Shown here piece by piece: positions 46,602-54,407 of a DNA stretch of 64,000 bases (positions within the stretch are counted from its first letter, which is position 1; every line of letters begins with the position of its first letter). This DNA comes from an uncultured Bacteroides sp. (GTDB lineage: Bacteria; Bacteroidota; Bacteroidia; Bacteroidales; Bacteroidaceae), in NCBI GenBank assembly GCA_902388495.1, contig CABMPP010000003.1:124001-188000 (forward strand). The letters run 5' to 3'. Below the pieces are notes generated by a model. It was given only the letters and a program-made list of their open reading frames with translations, had not been told where the DNA came from and made no database searches. The position numbers and the translations under genes are program-made.

Positions 46602-47138
46602 TCACACCTCTTCCGTCTCATCCAGCGCCAGCAATCCTTCCGGCAGATCCACCGTAATGACTTTATGTTTCTGGTCGATGCCGACAATGAAATCTTCCTG
46701 AGCAGGAATCAGCAACTCTTCTCCTTGATGATCTACCACAAACAAAGTATTGATAGTCGTTGTATCTACATCCGTCACTTCGCCCAACCGGCCGTGATGA
46801 ATCTCCTCCATGCGGAAACCTACGAAGAAGTCCCAACTCAGTTCCTCCGGTCCGGCCTCTTCGGCATGCTTGGCGGGGAAGTAGACTTCGATATTGGTGA
46901 ACATGCGTGCACGTTCTGCCGTGTCTACTCCTTCGAGCTTGACGAGGGCGGTTGTGTCCGAACGGAAACGGTATTCCTCCAGAAAGAAAGGCACCAGGAT
47001 GCCGTCCAACAGACAAATTAGATAATCGGCTTCCACCCGGTCGAAAATGTCGTCCGTGAAAGTAAATGACAACTCTCCGTGAATGCCGTGCGGTTTGTTG
47101 AATACACCTATCTTATATACTTCTTCTCTTCTTATCAT
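46602..47138 (-). CDS. rimM: 16S rRNA processing protein RimM
   Basis: 178 residues. It binds ribosomal protein uS19 and assists maturation of the 30S head. The N-terminal RimM domain ([19 protein letters not shown]) and C-terminal PRC-barrel ([32 protein letters not shown]) are complete. The ATG overlaps the murA stop by one base (TAATG), indicating coupled translation. Confidence 0.95.
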   Translation of the reverse strand: MIRREEVYKIGVFNKPHGIHGELSFTFTDDIFDRVEADYLICLLDGILVPFFLEEYRFRSDTTALVKLEGVDTAERARMFTNIEVYFPAKHAEEAGPEELSWDFFVGFRMEEIHHGRLGEVTDVDTTTINTLFVVDHQGEELLIPAQEDFIVGIDQKHKVITVDLPEGLLALDETEEV

Positions 47139-48442
47139 TATATTCTCGTTATTCTTGCACCAAGGGCATTCAGGCGCCCTTCAATGTTCTGATATCCGCG
47201 GTCTATCTGCTCGATGTTGTGGATGCGGCTGATGCCGTCCGCACTCATGGCAGCTATCAGTAGGGCGATACCGGCACGGATATCGGGTGAAGTCATGTTG
47301 CCGCCGCGCAGCTTGAAGCCGTGGTCGTGTCCGATGACAACGGCACGGTGCGGGTCGCACAAAATGATTTGCGCACCCATGTCTATCAGTTTGTCGACGA
47401 AGAACAGGCGGCTTTCGAACATCTTCTGATGAATCAGCACACTGCCTTTGGCCTGTGTGGCAACTACCAGCAGCACACTGAGCAAGTCCGGTGTCAGTCC
47501 GGGCCAGGGAGCATCTGCAATGGTCATGATGGAGCCGTCAAGAAAAGACTCTATCTGGTAACTGTCTTGTGCAGGCACGTAGATGTCATCTCCCCGTTGC
47601 TCCATTTTGATGCCGAGGCGGCGGAAGCTGTCGGGGATGATGCCCAGATTCTCGTGTGAGACATTCTTGATGGTCAGTTCACTTTTCGTCATGGCGGCCA
47701 TGCCGATGAAACTGCCCACTTCGATCATATCCGGCAGGATGGTATGGTTGGTGCCGTGCAGTTCGTCCACACCTTCGATGGTGAGGAGGTTGGAGGCAAT
47801 TCCTTCTATCTTGGCGCCCATCCGGTTCAGCATTTTACACAGTTGCTGTACGTAAGGCTCGCAGGCGGCGTTGTAAATGGTTGTTCTCCCTTTTGCCAGT
47901 ACGGCGGCCATTACGATGTTGGCGGTACCCGTCACGGAGGCTTCGTCCAGCAGCATGTAAGTGCCATGCAACTGTTCGGCCGATATTTCGTAGATTTCGC
48001 GGGTGTCGTTGTAGGCAAAGTCAGCACCCAGGTTCTGAATGCCGATGAAGTGCGTGTCCAGTCGCCGGCGTCCTATCTTGTCTCCGCCCGGTTTGGAAAT
48101 CATGGCTTTGCCAAAGCGGGCCACCATCGGACCTACCAGCATGACGGAACCGCGTAGGCTGGAACATTTCTTCAGGAATGCATCGCTTTCCAAGTAGGCG
48201 AAGTCGACGTCGGCAGCCTGGAAGCTGTAGGTGTCGATGCTTTTCTTGGAAACATTCACTCCCATGTCCCGCATCAGTTGGATGAGGTTGTTGACGTCCA
48301 GGATGTCCGGGATATTGTGCACAGTCACCTCTTCGGCAGTGAGGAGCGTGGCGCAGATAATCTGCAATACCTCGTTCTTCGCTCCTTGGGGGTAGATGTC
48401 ACCGGAAAGGCTGTGTCCTCCTTCAATTACAAATGATGCCAT
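47138..48442 (-). CDS. murA: UDP-N-acetylglucosamine 1-carboxyvinyltransferase (MurA), Asp-type active site
   Basis: 434 residues. It transfers enolpyruvate from PEP to UDP-GlcNAc, the first committed step of peptidoglycan synthesis. The fold signatures [31 protein letters not shown] and [17 protein letters not shown] are clear. In the catalytic loop the usual Cys (GGCxIG, Cys115 in E. coli) is Asp121 (KPGGDKIG). This replacement is known from fosfomycin-insensitive MurA enzymes such as those of mycobacteria and chlamydiae, and it predicts intrinsic resistance. It overlaps rimM by one base and follows the DUF4290 gene by 9 nt. Confidence 0.95.
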   Translation of the reverse strand: MASFVIEGGHSLSGDIYPQGAKNEVLQIICATLLTAEEVTVHNIPDILDVNNLIQLMRDMGVNVSKKSIDTYSFQAADVDFAYLESDAFLKKCSSLRGSVMLVGPMVARFGKAMISKPGGDKIGRRRLDTHFIGIQNLGADFAYNDTREIYEISAEQLHGTYMLLDEASVTGTANIVMAAVLAKGRTTIYNAACEPYVQQLCKMLNRMGAKIEGIASNLLTIEGVDELHGTNHTILPDMIEVGSFIGMAAMTKSELTIKNVSHENLGIIPDSFRRLGIKMEQRGDDIYVPAQDSYQIESFLDGSIMTIADAPWPGLTPDLLSVLLVVATQAKGSVLIHQKMFESRLFFVDKLIDMGAQIILCDPHRAVVIGHDHGFKLRGGNMTSPDIRAGIALLIAAMSADGISRIHNIEQIDRGYQNIEGRLNALGARITRI

Positions 48443-48451
48443 GGGTTTTGA

Positions 48452-49081
48452 TTAGTATTTACGTTTGCCGTTATTCCGGTTGTTGTTCCGGTTATTCATG
48501 TTCATCTTCGGGCGATAGTTCAGATCGATCCGTTCGGCCATGAGGCGGACGATGCTGTCGGTCATTTGCAGCTTGCCGTCAGAAAGGTCGGAAAGGTCGT
48601 CTGCAATCTTGCGGTCGTCCACGGTATCTTTGTTCCATGCCATGTAGTCCTTCTTCATGTGGTTGCAGATCAGCGCTATCAGGTTCTGCTTTTCTTCTCC
48701 TTCGGGGAAGTCGATGGCTTTCTTTATCAGCACTTCGAGCGTACGGCCGTAGTGGCGGTAACGGATTTTGGTGCTGGGGTAGGGGACATTCTCCGGTTTG
48801 GTGTTCAGGTTATCCTTGCGGATGATTTCGTACGGATAGTCGATGTCCAGTTTGAAGTCCGACATGATGGCGAGGTGATCCCACAACTTATGTTTGAAGT
48901 CGGGCACATCGCGCAGATGAGGGAACATATTTCCCATGATGTTGATAATCGTGTTGGCACAACGTTGGCGTTCGGCGCGGTCTTCAATCGTCAGGGCGTG
49001 GTCTACCATGTTTTGGATGCTGCGGCCGTATTCAGGCAGGGGCATCCGTTTTTGTTGGGTATTATATTGCATACTTGGCAA
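48452..49081 (-). CDS. DUF4290 family protein
   Basis: 209 residues, no signal peptide. The N-terminus (YNTQQKRMPLPEYGRSIQNMVDHALTIEDRAERQ) is typical of DUF4290, a Bacteroidetes-restricted family with no known function. The C-terminus is an Asn/Arg-rich low-complexity tail (NMNNRNNNRNN, then GKRKY) that could bind nucleic acid. It is encoded 9 nt before murA, an arrangement common in Bacteroides, so a cell-wall or division link is possible but unproved. Confidence 0.9.
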   Translation of the reverse strand: MPSMQYNTQQKRMPLPEYGRSIQNMVDHALTIEDRAERQRCANTIINIMGNMFPHLRDVPDFKHKLWDHLAIMSDFKLDIDYPYEIIRKDNLNTKPENVPYPSTKIRYRHYGRTLEVLIKKAIDFPEGEEKQNLIALICNHMKKDYMAWNKDTVDDRKIADDLSDLSDGKLQMTDSIVRLMAERIDLNYRPKMNMNNRNNNRNNGKRKY

Positions 49082-49102
49082 TTAAAAATTAATAATTAAA
49101 AA

Positions 49103-49795
49103 TTAAAGGAGTTTCTTCGGCATGCTTGCTACGAACTCTTTCAGGTAGAAGGGTTCGAAGTAAGCTACGTCTTTATAATCGTTCTCGGCGATGGCTTTCT
49201 CTGCCAGCGGAAACATCATGCTGGCCAGTGGGCGGATGTCGTCGATGAAGTGTGCGTTGGGGTGCGTGATTTTCTCTTTGCACTTGGCTGCGCCGTCGCC
49301 AAAGAAGTAAACGGGCTGTTTATCGAGGAACTCGGTATAGGAGTTTTCGTCTACAATGTCGGCTGCAATGTCGCGTACCGGTTTCAGGGCACGGTCGTAA
49401 ATGGCGGCATAAACTTCCATACGGCGGGCGTCTATCATGGGGCAGAGCAGTGCATCATCCGGCAATTCTTCGTGATAGAGCAATACCGGCACACATTGCA
49501 CTTTCAGCGTGGGCAGTCCGATAAGCGGCAGATTGCGTCCGTAGCAGATGCCTTTTGCCATAGATACGCCGATACGCAGTCCGGTGTACGAACCGGGTCC
49601 GCAACTTACGGCAACAGCATCCAACGGCATGGCATGGCTGTCGGCAAACGACAACGCTTCGTCCACGAAAACGCCCAGTAGCACGGCGTGTGAAGGCCCC
49701 TTCAGGTCTTCTTTCTTGAAAACGTTCTGCCCGTCTTCGCTCACGGCTACGGAGCATGCCGATGTGGACGTTTCAATATGCAAGATACATGACAT
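49103..49795 (-). CDS. tsaB: tRNA threonylcarbamoyladenosine biosynthesis protein TsaB
   Basis: 230 residues, ASKHA fold. TsaB partners TsaD and TsaE in making t6A37 of ANN-decoding tRNAs. Visible are ILHIETSTSACSVAV, GPGSYTGLRIGVSMAKG and the C-terminal region with PMIDARRMEVYAAIYD. It lacks the metal-binding His motif of TsaD, as expected. It is first in the minus-strand block and its promoter lies in the palindrome at 49821-49870. Confidence 0.93.
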   Translation of the reverse strand: MSCILHIETSTSACSVAVSEDGQNVFKKEDLKGPSHAVLLGVFVDEALSFADSHAMPLDAVAVSCGPGSYTGLRIGVSMAKGICYGRNLPLIGLPTLKVQCVPVLLYHEELPDDALLCPMIDARRMEVYAAIYDRALKPVRDIAADIVDENSYTEFLDKQPVYFFGDGAAKCKEKITHPNAHFIDDIRPLASMMFPLAEKAIAENDYKDVAYFEPFYLKEFVASMPKKLL

Positions 49796-49820
49796 AACTT
49801 TTATTCTTAATTTTATTGTG

Positions 49821-49870
49821 GCAAATTTACGTGATTATTTTCAGTAATTAAAATAATCGCGTAAATTTGC
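49821..49870. promoter_or_regulatory. Palindromic divergent promoter between tsaB and yicC
   Basis: Two 21-bp arms (49821-49841 and 49850-49870) are inverted copies with one mismatch around an 8-bp centre. Each arm carries TAAATTTG, a -7 consensus, reading outward: plus strand at 49862-49869, minus strand at 49829-49822. The two transcription units therefore have nearly identical, symmetric promoters. Confidence 0.7.
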
Positions 49871-49886
49871 GCAAAACTATAACATT

Positions 49887-50765
49887 ATGATACAATCAAT
49901 GACGGGCTACGGCAAGGCAACGGTCGAAATGTCCGATAAGAAAATCAACGTTGAAATCAAGTCACTCAACAGTAAGGCTATGGATCTCTCCACCCGTATC
50001 GCTCCGCTTTACCGGGAGAAGGAGATGGAAATCCGTAACGAAATATCTAAGATACTGGAACGTGGCAAGGTGGATTTCAGCCTTTGGATTGAAAAGAAGG
50101 ATGCCGAACAGCTTGCCACTCCCATCAATCAGGACGTGGTAGCGGCCTACTATAAGAAGATTCAGGAAATTTCTGCAGCAACCGGTATCCCCGAACCTGC
50201 CGACTGGTTTTCGACCTTGCTCCGTATGCCGGACGTGATGACGAAGAACGAAACGCAGGAGTTGAGCGATGAAGAGTGGTCTACAGCCCATGCTGCCGTA
50301 GTAGAGGCAGTCAACCACCTTGTAGATTTCCGCAAGCAGGAAGGTGCGGCCTTAGAGAAGAAATTCCGTGAGAAAATAGCCAATATTGCTTCCCTGCTGG
50401 AAACAATTACTCCGTACGAGAAGGAACGGGTTGTGAAAGTAAAGGAACGCATCACCGATGCACTCGAAAAAACGTTGAGCGTGGATTATGACAAGAACCG
50501 CTTGGAGCAGGAACTTATCTATTACATTGAGAAGCTGGACGTGAACGAAGAGAAACAGCGTCTCAGCAATCATCTGAAATACTTCATCAATACTTTGGAA
50601 AGCGGAAACGGACAGGGTAAGAAGCTCGGTTTCATCGCTCAGGAGATGGGACGCGAAATCAATACGCTGGGCAGTAAGTCCAATCATGCCGAGATGCAGA
50701 AGATTGTCGTTCAGATGAAGGATGAACTGGAACAAATCAAGGAACAAGTCTTGAACGTAATGTAA
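49887..50765 (+). CDS. YicC family endoribonuclease-like protein
   Basis: 292 residues with the complete YicC N-terminal (MIQSMTGYGKA) and DUF1732 C-terminal domains (RLEQELIYYIEKLDVNEEKQRLSNHL; GKKLGFIAQEMGREINTLGSK). E. coli YicC has been reported as an RNase acting on sRNA. It is followed by gmk after one base (TAA T ATG), the conserved yicC-gmk pairing of many bacteria. Confidence 0.93.
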   Translation: MIQSMTGYGKATVEMSDKKINVEIKSLNSKAMDLSTRIAPLYREKEMEIRNEISKILERGKVDFSLWIEKKDAEQLATPINQDVVAAYYKKIQEISAATGIPEPADWFSTLLRMPDVMTKNETQELSDEEWSTAHAAVVEAVNHLVDFRKQEGAALEKKFREKIANIASLLETITPYEKERVVKVKERITDALEKTLSVDYDKNRLEQELIYYIEKLDVNEEKQRLSNHLKYFINTLESGNGQGKKLGFIAQEMGREINTLGSKSNHAEMQKIVVQMKDELEQIKEQVLNVM

Positions 50766-50766
50766 T

Positions 50767-51330
50767 ATGGGTAAACTTATCATCTTTTCAGCTCCTTCGG
50801 GTTCGGGCAAGTCAACGATTATCAACTATCTGTTGACCCAGAACTTGAACCTGGCTTTTTCCATTTCGGCTACCAGTCGTCCGCCGCGCGGCACGGAACA
50901 AGACGGAGTGGAATATTTCTTTCTGACTCCCGATGAGTTTCGTCGTCGCATCGCCAATGATGAATTCCTGGAGTATGAGGAAGTGTATCAGGATCGCTAT
51001 TACGGCACGCTGAAGTCGCAAGTAGAGACTCAGTTGGCTGCCGGACAGAATGTGGTGTTCGATGTAGACGTGGTAGGCGGTTGCAACATCAAGAAGTTCT
51101 ATGGCGAACGTGCTTTGTCTGTCTTTATCCAGCCTCCATCGGTAGAGGAATTGCGCAAGCGGTTGGTAGGTCGTGCTACGGATGCTCCCGAAATCATCGA
51201 AAGCCGGGTTGCGAAAGCAGAGTATGAACTTACGTTTGCTCCGAAGTTCGATACGGTGATTGTGAATGATGACTTGGAGACGGCGAAGGCAGAGGCTTTG
51301 AAGGTAATCAGTGAATTTTTGAAGCTTTGA
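50767..51330 (+). CDS. gmk: Guanylate kinase
   Basis: 187 residues. It phosphorylates GMP to GDP. The P-loop [29 protein letters not shown] and the GMP-binding segment are present. It overlaps the nadD start by 4 nt. Confidence 0.97.
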   Translation: MGKLIIFSAPSGSGKSTIINYLLTQNLNLAFSISATSRPPRGTEQDGVEYFFLTPDEFRRRIANDEFLEYEEVYQDRYYGTLKSQVETQLAAGQNVVFDVDVVGGCNIKKFYGERALSVFIQPPSVEELRKRLVGRATDAPEIIESRVAKAEYELTFAPKFDTVIVNDDLETAKAEALKVISEFLKL

Positions 51331-51884
51331 ATATAGGAATCTTCAGCGGCTCATTCAATCCGGTGCATATCGGACATCTGGCTCTCGCTAATTATCTTTG
51401 CGAATACGAGGGGCTGGATGAAGTATGGTTTATGGTCACACCGCACAATCCGCTGAAAGAAGAAGGTGAGTTGATGGACGACAAACTTCGTCTGGAATTG
51501 GTGCAACTTGCCATTGCCGATTATCCCAAGTTCCGTGCTTCTGATTTTGAATTTCATTTGCCCCGTCCGTCTTATACTGTTCATACGCTGGATAAGTTAA
51601 AGAAGGCTTATCCCGAACATCTATTTCATCTTATTGTAGGTTCGGATAATTGGCTGCTCTTTTCCCGTTGGTATGAGTCGGAGCGGATACTTGCAGAGAA
51701 TCCTATCATAGTTTACCCCCGTCCCGGTTATCCGGTGAATGCCGATTCTTTGCCGCAGCATGTGAAGCTGGCATCTTCACCCGTTTTTGAAATCAGTTCT
51801 ACCTTTATACGCAGGGCGTTGAGTGAAGGAAAGAACATTCGCTACTTCCTTCATCCTGCCGTCTACGCAAGGTTGAAAAGATAA
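51327..51884 (+). CDS. nadD: Nicotinate-nucleotide adenylyltransferase
   Basis: 185 residues. It adenylates nicotinate mononucleotide in NAD synthesis. The motifs [18 protein letters not shown] (GxFxPxHxGH) and [25 protein letters not shown] (SSTxxR) are present. The best start is a TTG at 51327 that overlaps the gmk stop (TTGA), since an in-frame stop lies five codons upstream and no ATG precedes the conserved GIFSGSFNP. Confidence 0.94.
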   Translation: MNIGIFSGSFNPVHIGHLALANYLCEYEGLDEVWFMVTPHNPLKEEGELMDDKLRLELVQLAIADYPKFRASDFEFHLPRPSYTVHTLDKLKKAYPEHLFHLIVGSDNWLLFSRWYESERILAENPIIVYPRPGYPVNADSLPQHVKLASSPVFEISSTFIRRALSEGKNIRYFLHPAVYARLKR

Positions 51885-52294
51885 ATCTCCCTTGTTTTAG
51901 GAGGAAAATTCCTTTCTCAAATAAAAGTTGCAACGCATTTTACCCTCATACCCTCATAAAAGCTCTGTATCCCTTTATTCATGGGCGTTTGAGCTATGAG
52001 AGTAACCCTGGTAGTAACTATGAGAGTAAGCGTTTGCTCTCATAGTGCTGCTCTGTTAGGAATAGGAAGGTATAAGTCTGAATAATGTATTGTAAATGAA
52101 TTAATTACAGTTTCCTACTGGAGGGGAACGCGCGTTTCTGCCAACGGGAACGACAGTTTCTCTTCATGGGAACGCGCGTTTCTCCTAATGGGAACTGCAG
52201 TTTCCTCTTATGGGAACGCGCGTTTCTCTATATAGAAACGGGCGTGACTCATAGACAATCTGTCAGAAAAGAAATATTCAATACTTGATTATGA
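51885..52294. repeat. Intergenic region with a hairpin and a 22-bp-period palindromic array
   Basis: ACTATGAGAG (52017-52026) pairs with CTCTCATAGT (52037-52046), and another CTATGAGAGTAA word lies at 51994. At 52124, 52146, 52168, 52190 and 52212 begins GGGAAC..GTTTC, a palindromic unit with strict 22-bp spacing and varying core (ACGCGCGT, ACGACAGT, ACGCGCGT, ACTGCAGT, ACGCGCGT). An inverted GAAACGGGCGT closes it (52235-52245). No gene was seen. Confidence 0.7.
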
Positions 52295-52307
52295 TTATTC
52301 CTTTTTG

Positions 52308-52315
52308 TATATTTG
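52308..52315 (+). promoter_or_regulatory. -7 promoter element (TATATTTG) of the first tag copy
   Basis: A TTG at 52285-52287, 20 nt upstream, can serve as the -33 element. It lies outside the direct repeat, so the second copy (TATATTTG at 54421-54428) has a different -33 region. Confidence 0.55.
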
Positions 52316-52365
52316 CACGTAGAGCACTATGAATGTGCTTAATATACTAATCAGGTTATGAAAAT

Positions 52366-52941
52366 ATGGAAGATATAATAAATGCACGTTGCGGTTGGGC
52401 CGGAACAGACGAACTATACATAAAGTATCATGACGAAGAATGGGGAAAACCCGCTACCGATGACAAAACTCTGTTTGAATTTCTGTTACTCGAAAATGCT
52501 CAGGCAGGTTTATCCTGGATTACTATCCTCCGGAAACGTGAAGGTTATCGCGAAGCCTTTCATCATTTTGATGTGGAGAAAGTTGCGCAAATGACCTCGG
52601 AAGACGTCGAGCGATTGATGCAATTTGATGGAATCGTCAAAAATCGGTTAAAAATCAATAGTGCAATCAACAATGCGAAACTGTTTATGACTGTTCAGAA
52701 AGAGTTCGGCAGTTTCTATAACTATATCTTATCATTCTTTCCCAATCGGCAACCTATTGTCAACAATTTTAAGACCCTAAGCCAAATTCCTGCCACAACT
52801 CCCGAGTCGGATGCTATGAGCAAAGATATGAAAAAGCGAGGTTTCAAGTTCTTCGGCTCAACAATCTGTTATGCTTTTTTGCAGGCAGCCGGGTTTGTGA
52901 ACGACCATTTAGAGAGTTGTTTTTGCAAAGCAGTGAAATAA
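52366..52941 (+). CDS. tag: DNA-3-methyladenine glycosylase I (copy 1)
   Basis: 191 residues, normal length for Tag, which excises 3-methyladenine from alkylated DNA. The motifs RCGWAGTDELYIKYHDEEWGKP, LLLENAQAGLSWITILRKREGYREAF, FDGIVKNRLKINSAINNA and the C-terminal zinc-snap residues (GFVNDHLESCFC) are present. The protein is identical to copy 2 except residue 190 (Val here, Met there). Confidence 0.95.
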   Translation: MEDIINARCGWAGTDELYIKYHDEEWGKPATDDKTLFEFLLLENAQAGLSWITILRKREGYREAFHHFDVEKVAQMTSEDVERLMQFDGIVKNRLKINSAINNAKLFMTVQKEFGSFYNYILSFFPNRQPIVNNFKTLSQIPATTPESDAMSKDMKKRGFKFFGSTICYAFLQAAGFVNDHLESCFCKAVK

Positions 52942-53030
52942 AAGGCAAAGATCGGATTGTTTTATACAAGAGCTTGCATCTTTCAAGAATATTACCGGGA
53001 AGGAGAAAGCGTAGCTTCCTGATGGTAATA

Positions 53031-53302
53031 AAAAAACGCACCTAAAGCAGTCTACTCACCCCTTGAGGCCTGCAACAGCCCGGATATGCTGATAAACTGA
53101 ATAGGTGCGCATATCGCAGGCTCAATAGAACATACGAACGACCTTTCAGTTTAGGCATATCCATTTAAAGTTGCAGTTTCAAGGGATGCTAAACCGAATC
53201 TAATAAAAGCACTTCTATTTGAAGTACGTCGCAAAGATATGAAAAGATTGGAAGATTCCTGTGTTGAATGGAAGAATAAATCTTGTATTTAAGCTCTTGT
53301 TC
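53031..53302 (-). ncRNA. Structured element X, copy 1 (orphan leader RNA candidate)
   Basis: 272 bp, related to 55644-55918. On the minus strand a TATCTTTG -7 element (53239-53232) is followed by a small hairpin (53227-53209) and a long helix. The helix arms are 53185-53179/53066-53060, 53176-53170/53076-53070, 53162-53155/53089-53082 and 53153-53145/53101-53093. CGCACCTA from the apical region pairs with TAGGTGCG at the 3' end, as a pseudoknot or an alternative terminator stem, followed by T6-7. Two helices differ in sequence from copy 2 yet remain paired. In copy 1 the element runs straight into the last 13 codons of a deleted gene, whose intact form is at 55105-55329. Confidence 0.6.
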
Positions 53303-53406
53303 TGATCTTCCTTTTCCAAATGTTAAATGTTCTTGGTCTATTTCATGATACATACTCCTGGCTCTGAGTATAAAGCACATCATAAAATGAAATAAATAAT
53401 GGCAGA

Positions 53407-53434
53407 TACATTTGCAAATCCTTCTATAAATTTG
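53407..53434 (+). promoter_or_regulatory. Two -7-like elements before the DUF3791 gene
   Basis: TACATTTG (53407-53414) and TAAATTTG (53427-53434) both match TAnnTTTG. Nothing else was recognised in 53303-53461. Confidence 0.45.
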
Positions 53435-53461
53435 TTCCTTTGTATGTAGGGTTATATAAAT

Positions 53462-53695
53462 ATGCAGATGGAACAGACTATTAATAATAATAAAGTGAAA
53501 TATGTCAACTACTGTGTTGCAACTTTTGCCAAACAGTATGGTATGTCGTCATTGGAAGCATTCAACTATTTGGAACGCTTTGGTGGCTTGGCTTTTTTGG
53601 ACGAATGTTATGCAGCAGAACACTTGTTGTCTGTAGAGGATGCAGTTCAAGATTTAGTTACTATTTGTAGAAATAATGGAGGAATGTTGGGATGA
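53462..53695 (+). CDS. DUF3791 family small protein (1)
   Basis: 77 residues (75 from the second Met). It has the small-helical DUF3791 pattern VKYVNYCVATFAKQYGMSSLEAFNYLERFGGLAFLDECYAAEHLLS. Proteins of this family are encoded next to DUF3990 genes, and an antitoxin or accessory role has been suggested by this context. The stop overlaps the next start by 4 nt (ATGA), so translation is probably coupled. Base composition is much lower in GC than the housekeeping genes. Confidence 0.8.
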   Translation: MQMEQTINNNKVKYVNYCVATFAKQYGMSSLEAFNYLERFGGLAFLDECYAAEHLLSVEDAVQDLVTICRNNGGMLG

Positions 53696-54168
53696 TATTA
53701 TATCATGGTACATATACAGATTTCAGTTCTATAGACTTAGATAAATGTATGCCTTACAAGGATTTTGGGAAAGGATTTTATCTAACAGATATCGAACAGC
53801 AGGCAAAAGATATGGCGATTCGTAAATCCAGATTTGTTCTTAATAGCTTTCCATGCGTACTGAAGTATGAATTTAATGAGATACATTTGAAGGATGGATC
53901 ACTTCAAGTTAAATTCTTTGATAAACCTACGGAAGAGTGGGCGCAGTTTATTATAGCGAATCGATACAATCCGGAGGATAAAATAATTCACAACTATGAT
54001 ATTGTTATAGGGCCTATAGCCGATGATGGGATAGCTTTGCAGATTGGATTATTTAGAGATGGCTTGATTGATTTGGCTGCGTTGACAAAAGCTTTGGAAT
54101 ATAAAAAGCTGAATAAACAATATTTCTTCGGAACGGCAAAAGCCATTAATTTGTTGAATAAACTATGA
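53692..54168 (+). CDS. DUF3990 family protein (ADP-ribosyltransferase-like, possible toxin)
   Basis: 158 residues. The N-terminus YHGTYTDF (His5), KDFGKGFYLTD (Tyr30) and the C-terminal NKQYFFGTAKAI (Gln143) match the His-Tyr-(Glu/Gln) layout of ADP-ribosyltransferase folds. The family is typically flanked by DUF3791 genes, as here on both sides with 4-nt overlaps. A toxin-antitoxin function with ADP-ribosylation is a plausible inference, not shown. The module lies between two tag copies, and tag repairs damaged DNA bases; whether this link means anything is open. Confidence 0.8.
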   Translation: MILYHGTYTDFSSIDLDKCMPYKDFGKGFYLTDIEQQAKDMAIRKSRFVLNSFPCVLKYEFNEIHLKDGSLQVKFFDKPTEEWAQFIIANRYNPEDKIIHNYDIVIGPIADDGIALQIGLFRDGLIDLAALTKALEYKKLNKQYFFGTAKAINLLNKL

Positions 54169-54383
54169 GTACGAAAGATTATTTAGTGCATAGTATCGTT
54201 AGTGAAATGGTCATTTACTTGATGAATGATTTCCATTGGGATATGATAACTGCGATGAAGGCAGTTTATCATTCGGAACTTTTCAGGAAATTGGATGATG
54301 CAGAAATAGGACTGTATACCCAAAGTTCTAAATATGTTTATTGTTACTTGAAGAAAGAGTTGCTTACGGGGAAATATATTTAA
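54165..54383 (+). CDS. DUF3791 family small protein (2)
   Basis: 72 residues, diverged from the first (VSEMVIYLMNDFHWDMITAMKAVYHSELFRKLDDAEIGLYTQS). The start overlaps the DUF3990 stop by 4 nt. A second, different DUF3791 on the other side of DUF3990 makes a symmetric trio. It ends 25 nt before the second tag-carrying repeat. Confidence 0.75.
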   Translation: MSTKDYLVHSIVSEMVIYLMNDFHWDMITAMKAVYHSELFRKLDDAEIGLYTQSSKYVYCYLKKELLTGKYI

Positions 54384-54407
54384 GGCAGTTTTCTTGGCGA
54401 AGATAAC

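Larger units (their letters stand above)
52295..53031 (+). repeat. Direct repeat 1 carrying tag
   Basis: 737 bp, repeated at 54408-55144 with five differences seen by eye, all transitions: two before the gene, one in the penultimate codon and two after it. The right boundary is the exact start of the structured element (53031). Confidence 0.9.

Noticed and set aside
52124..52245. CRISPR array
   Set aside because: The period is 22 bp with palindromic units and only ~6-bp variable spacers, and no cas genes are present.
53189..53383. 64-codon minus-strand open frame
   Set aside because: It spans the promoter and upstream half of element X; copy 2 does not preserve the frame, so a non-coding reading is preferred.
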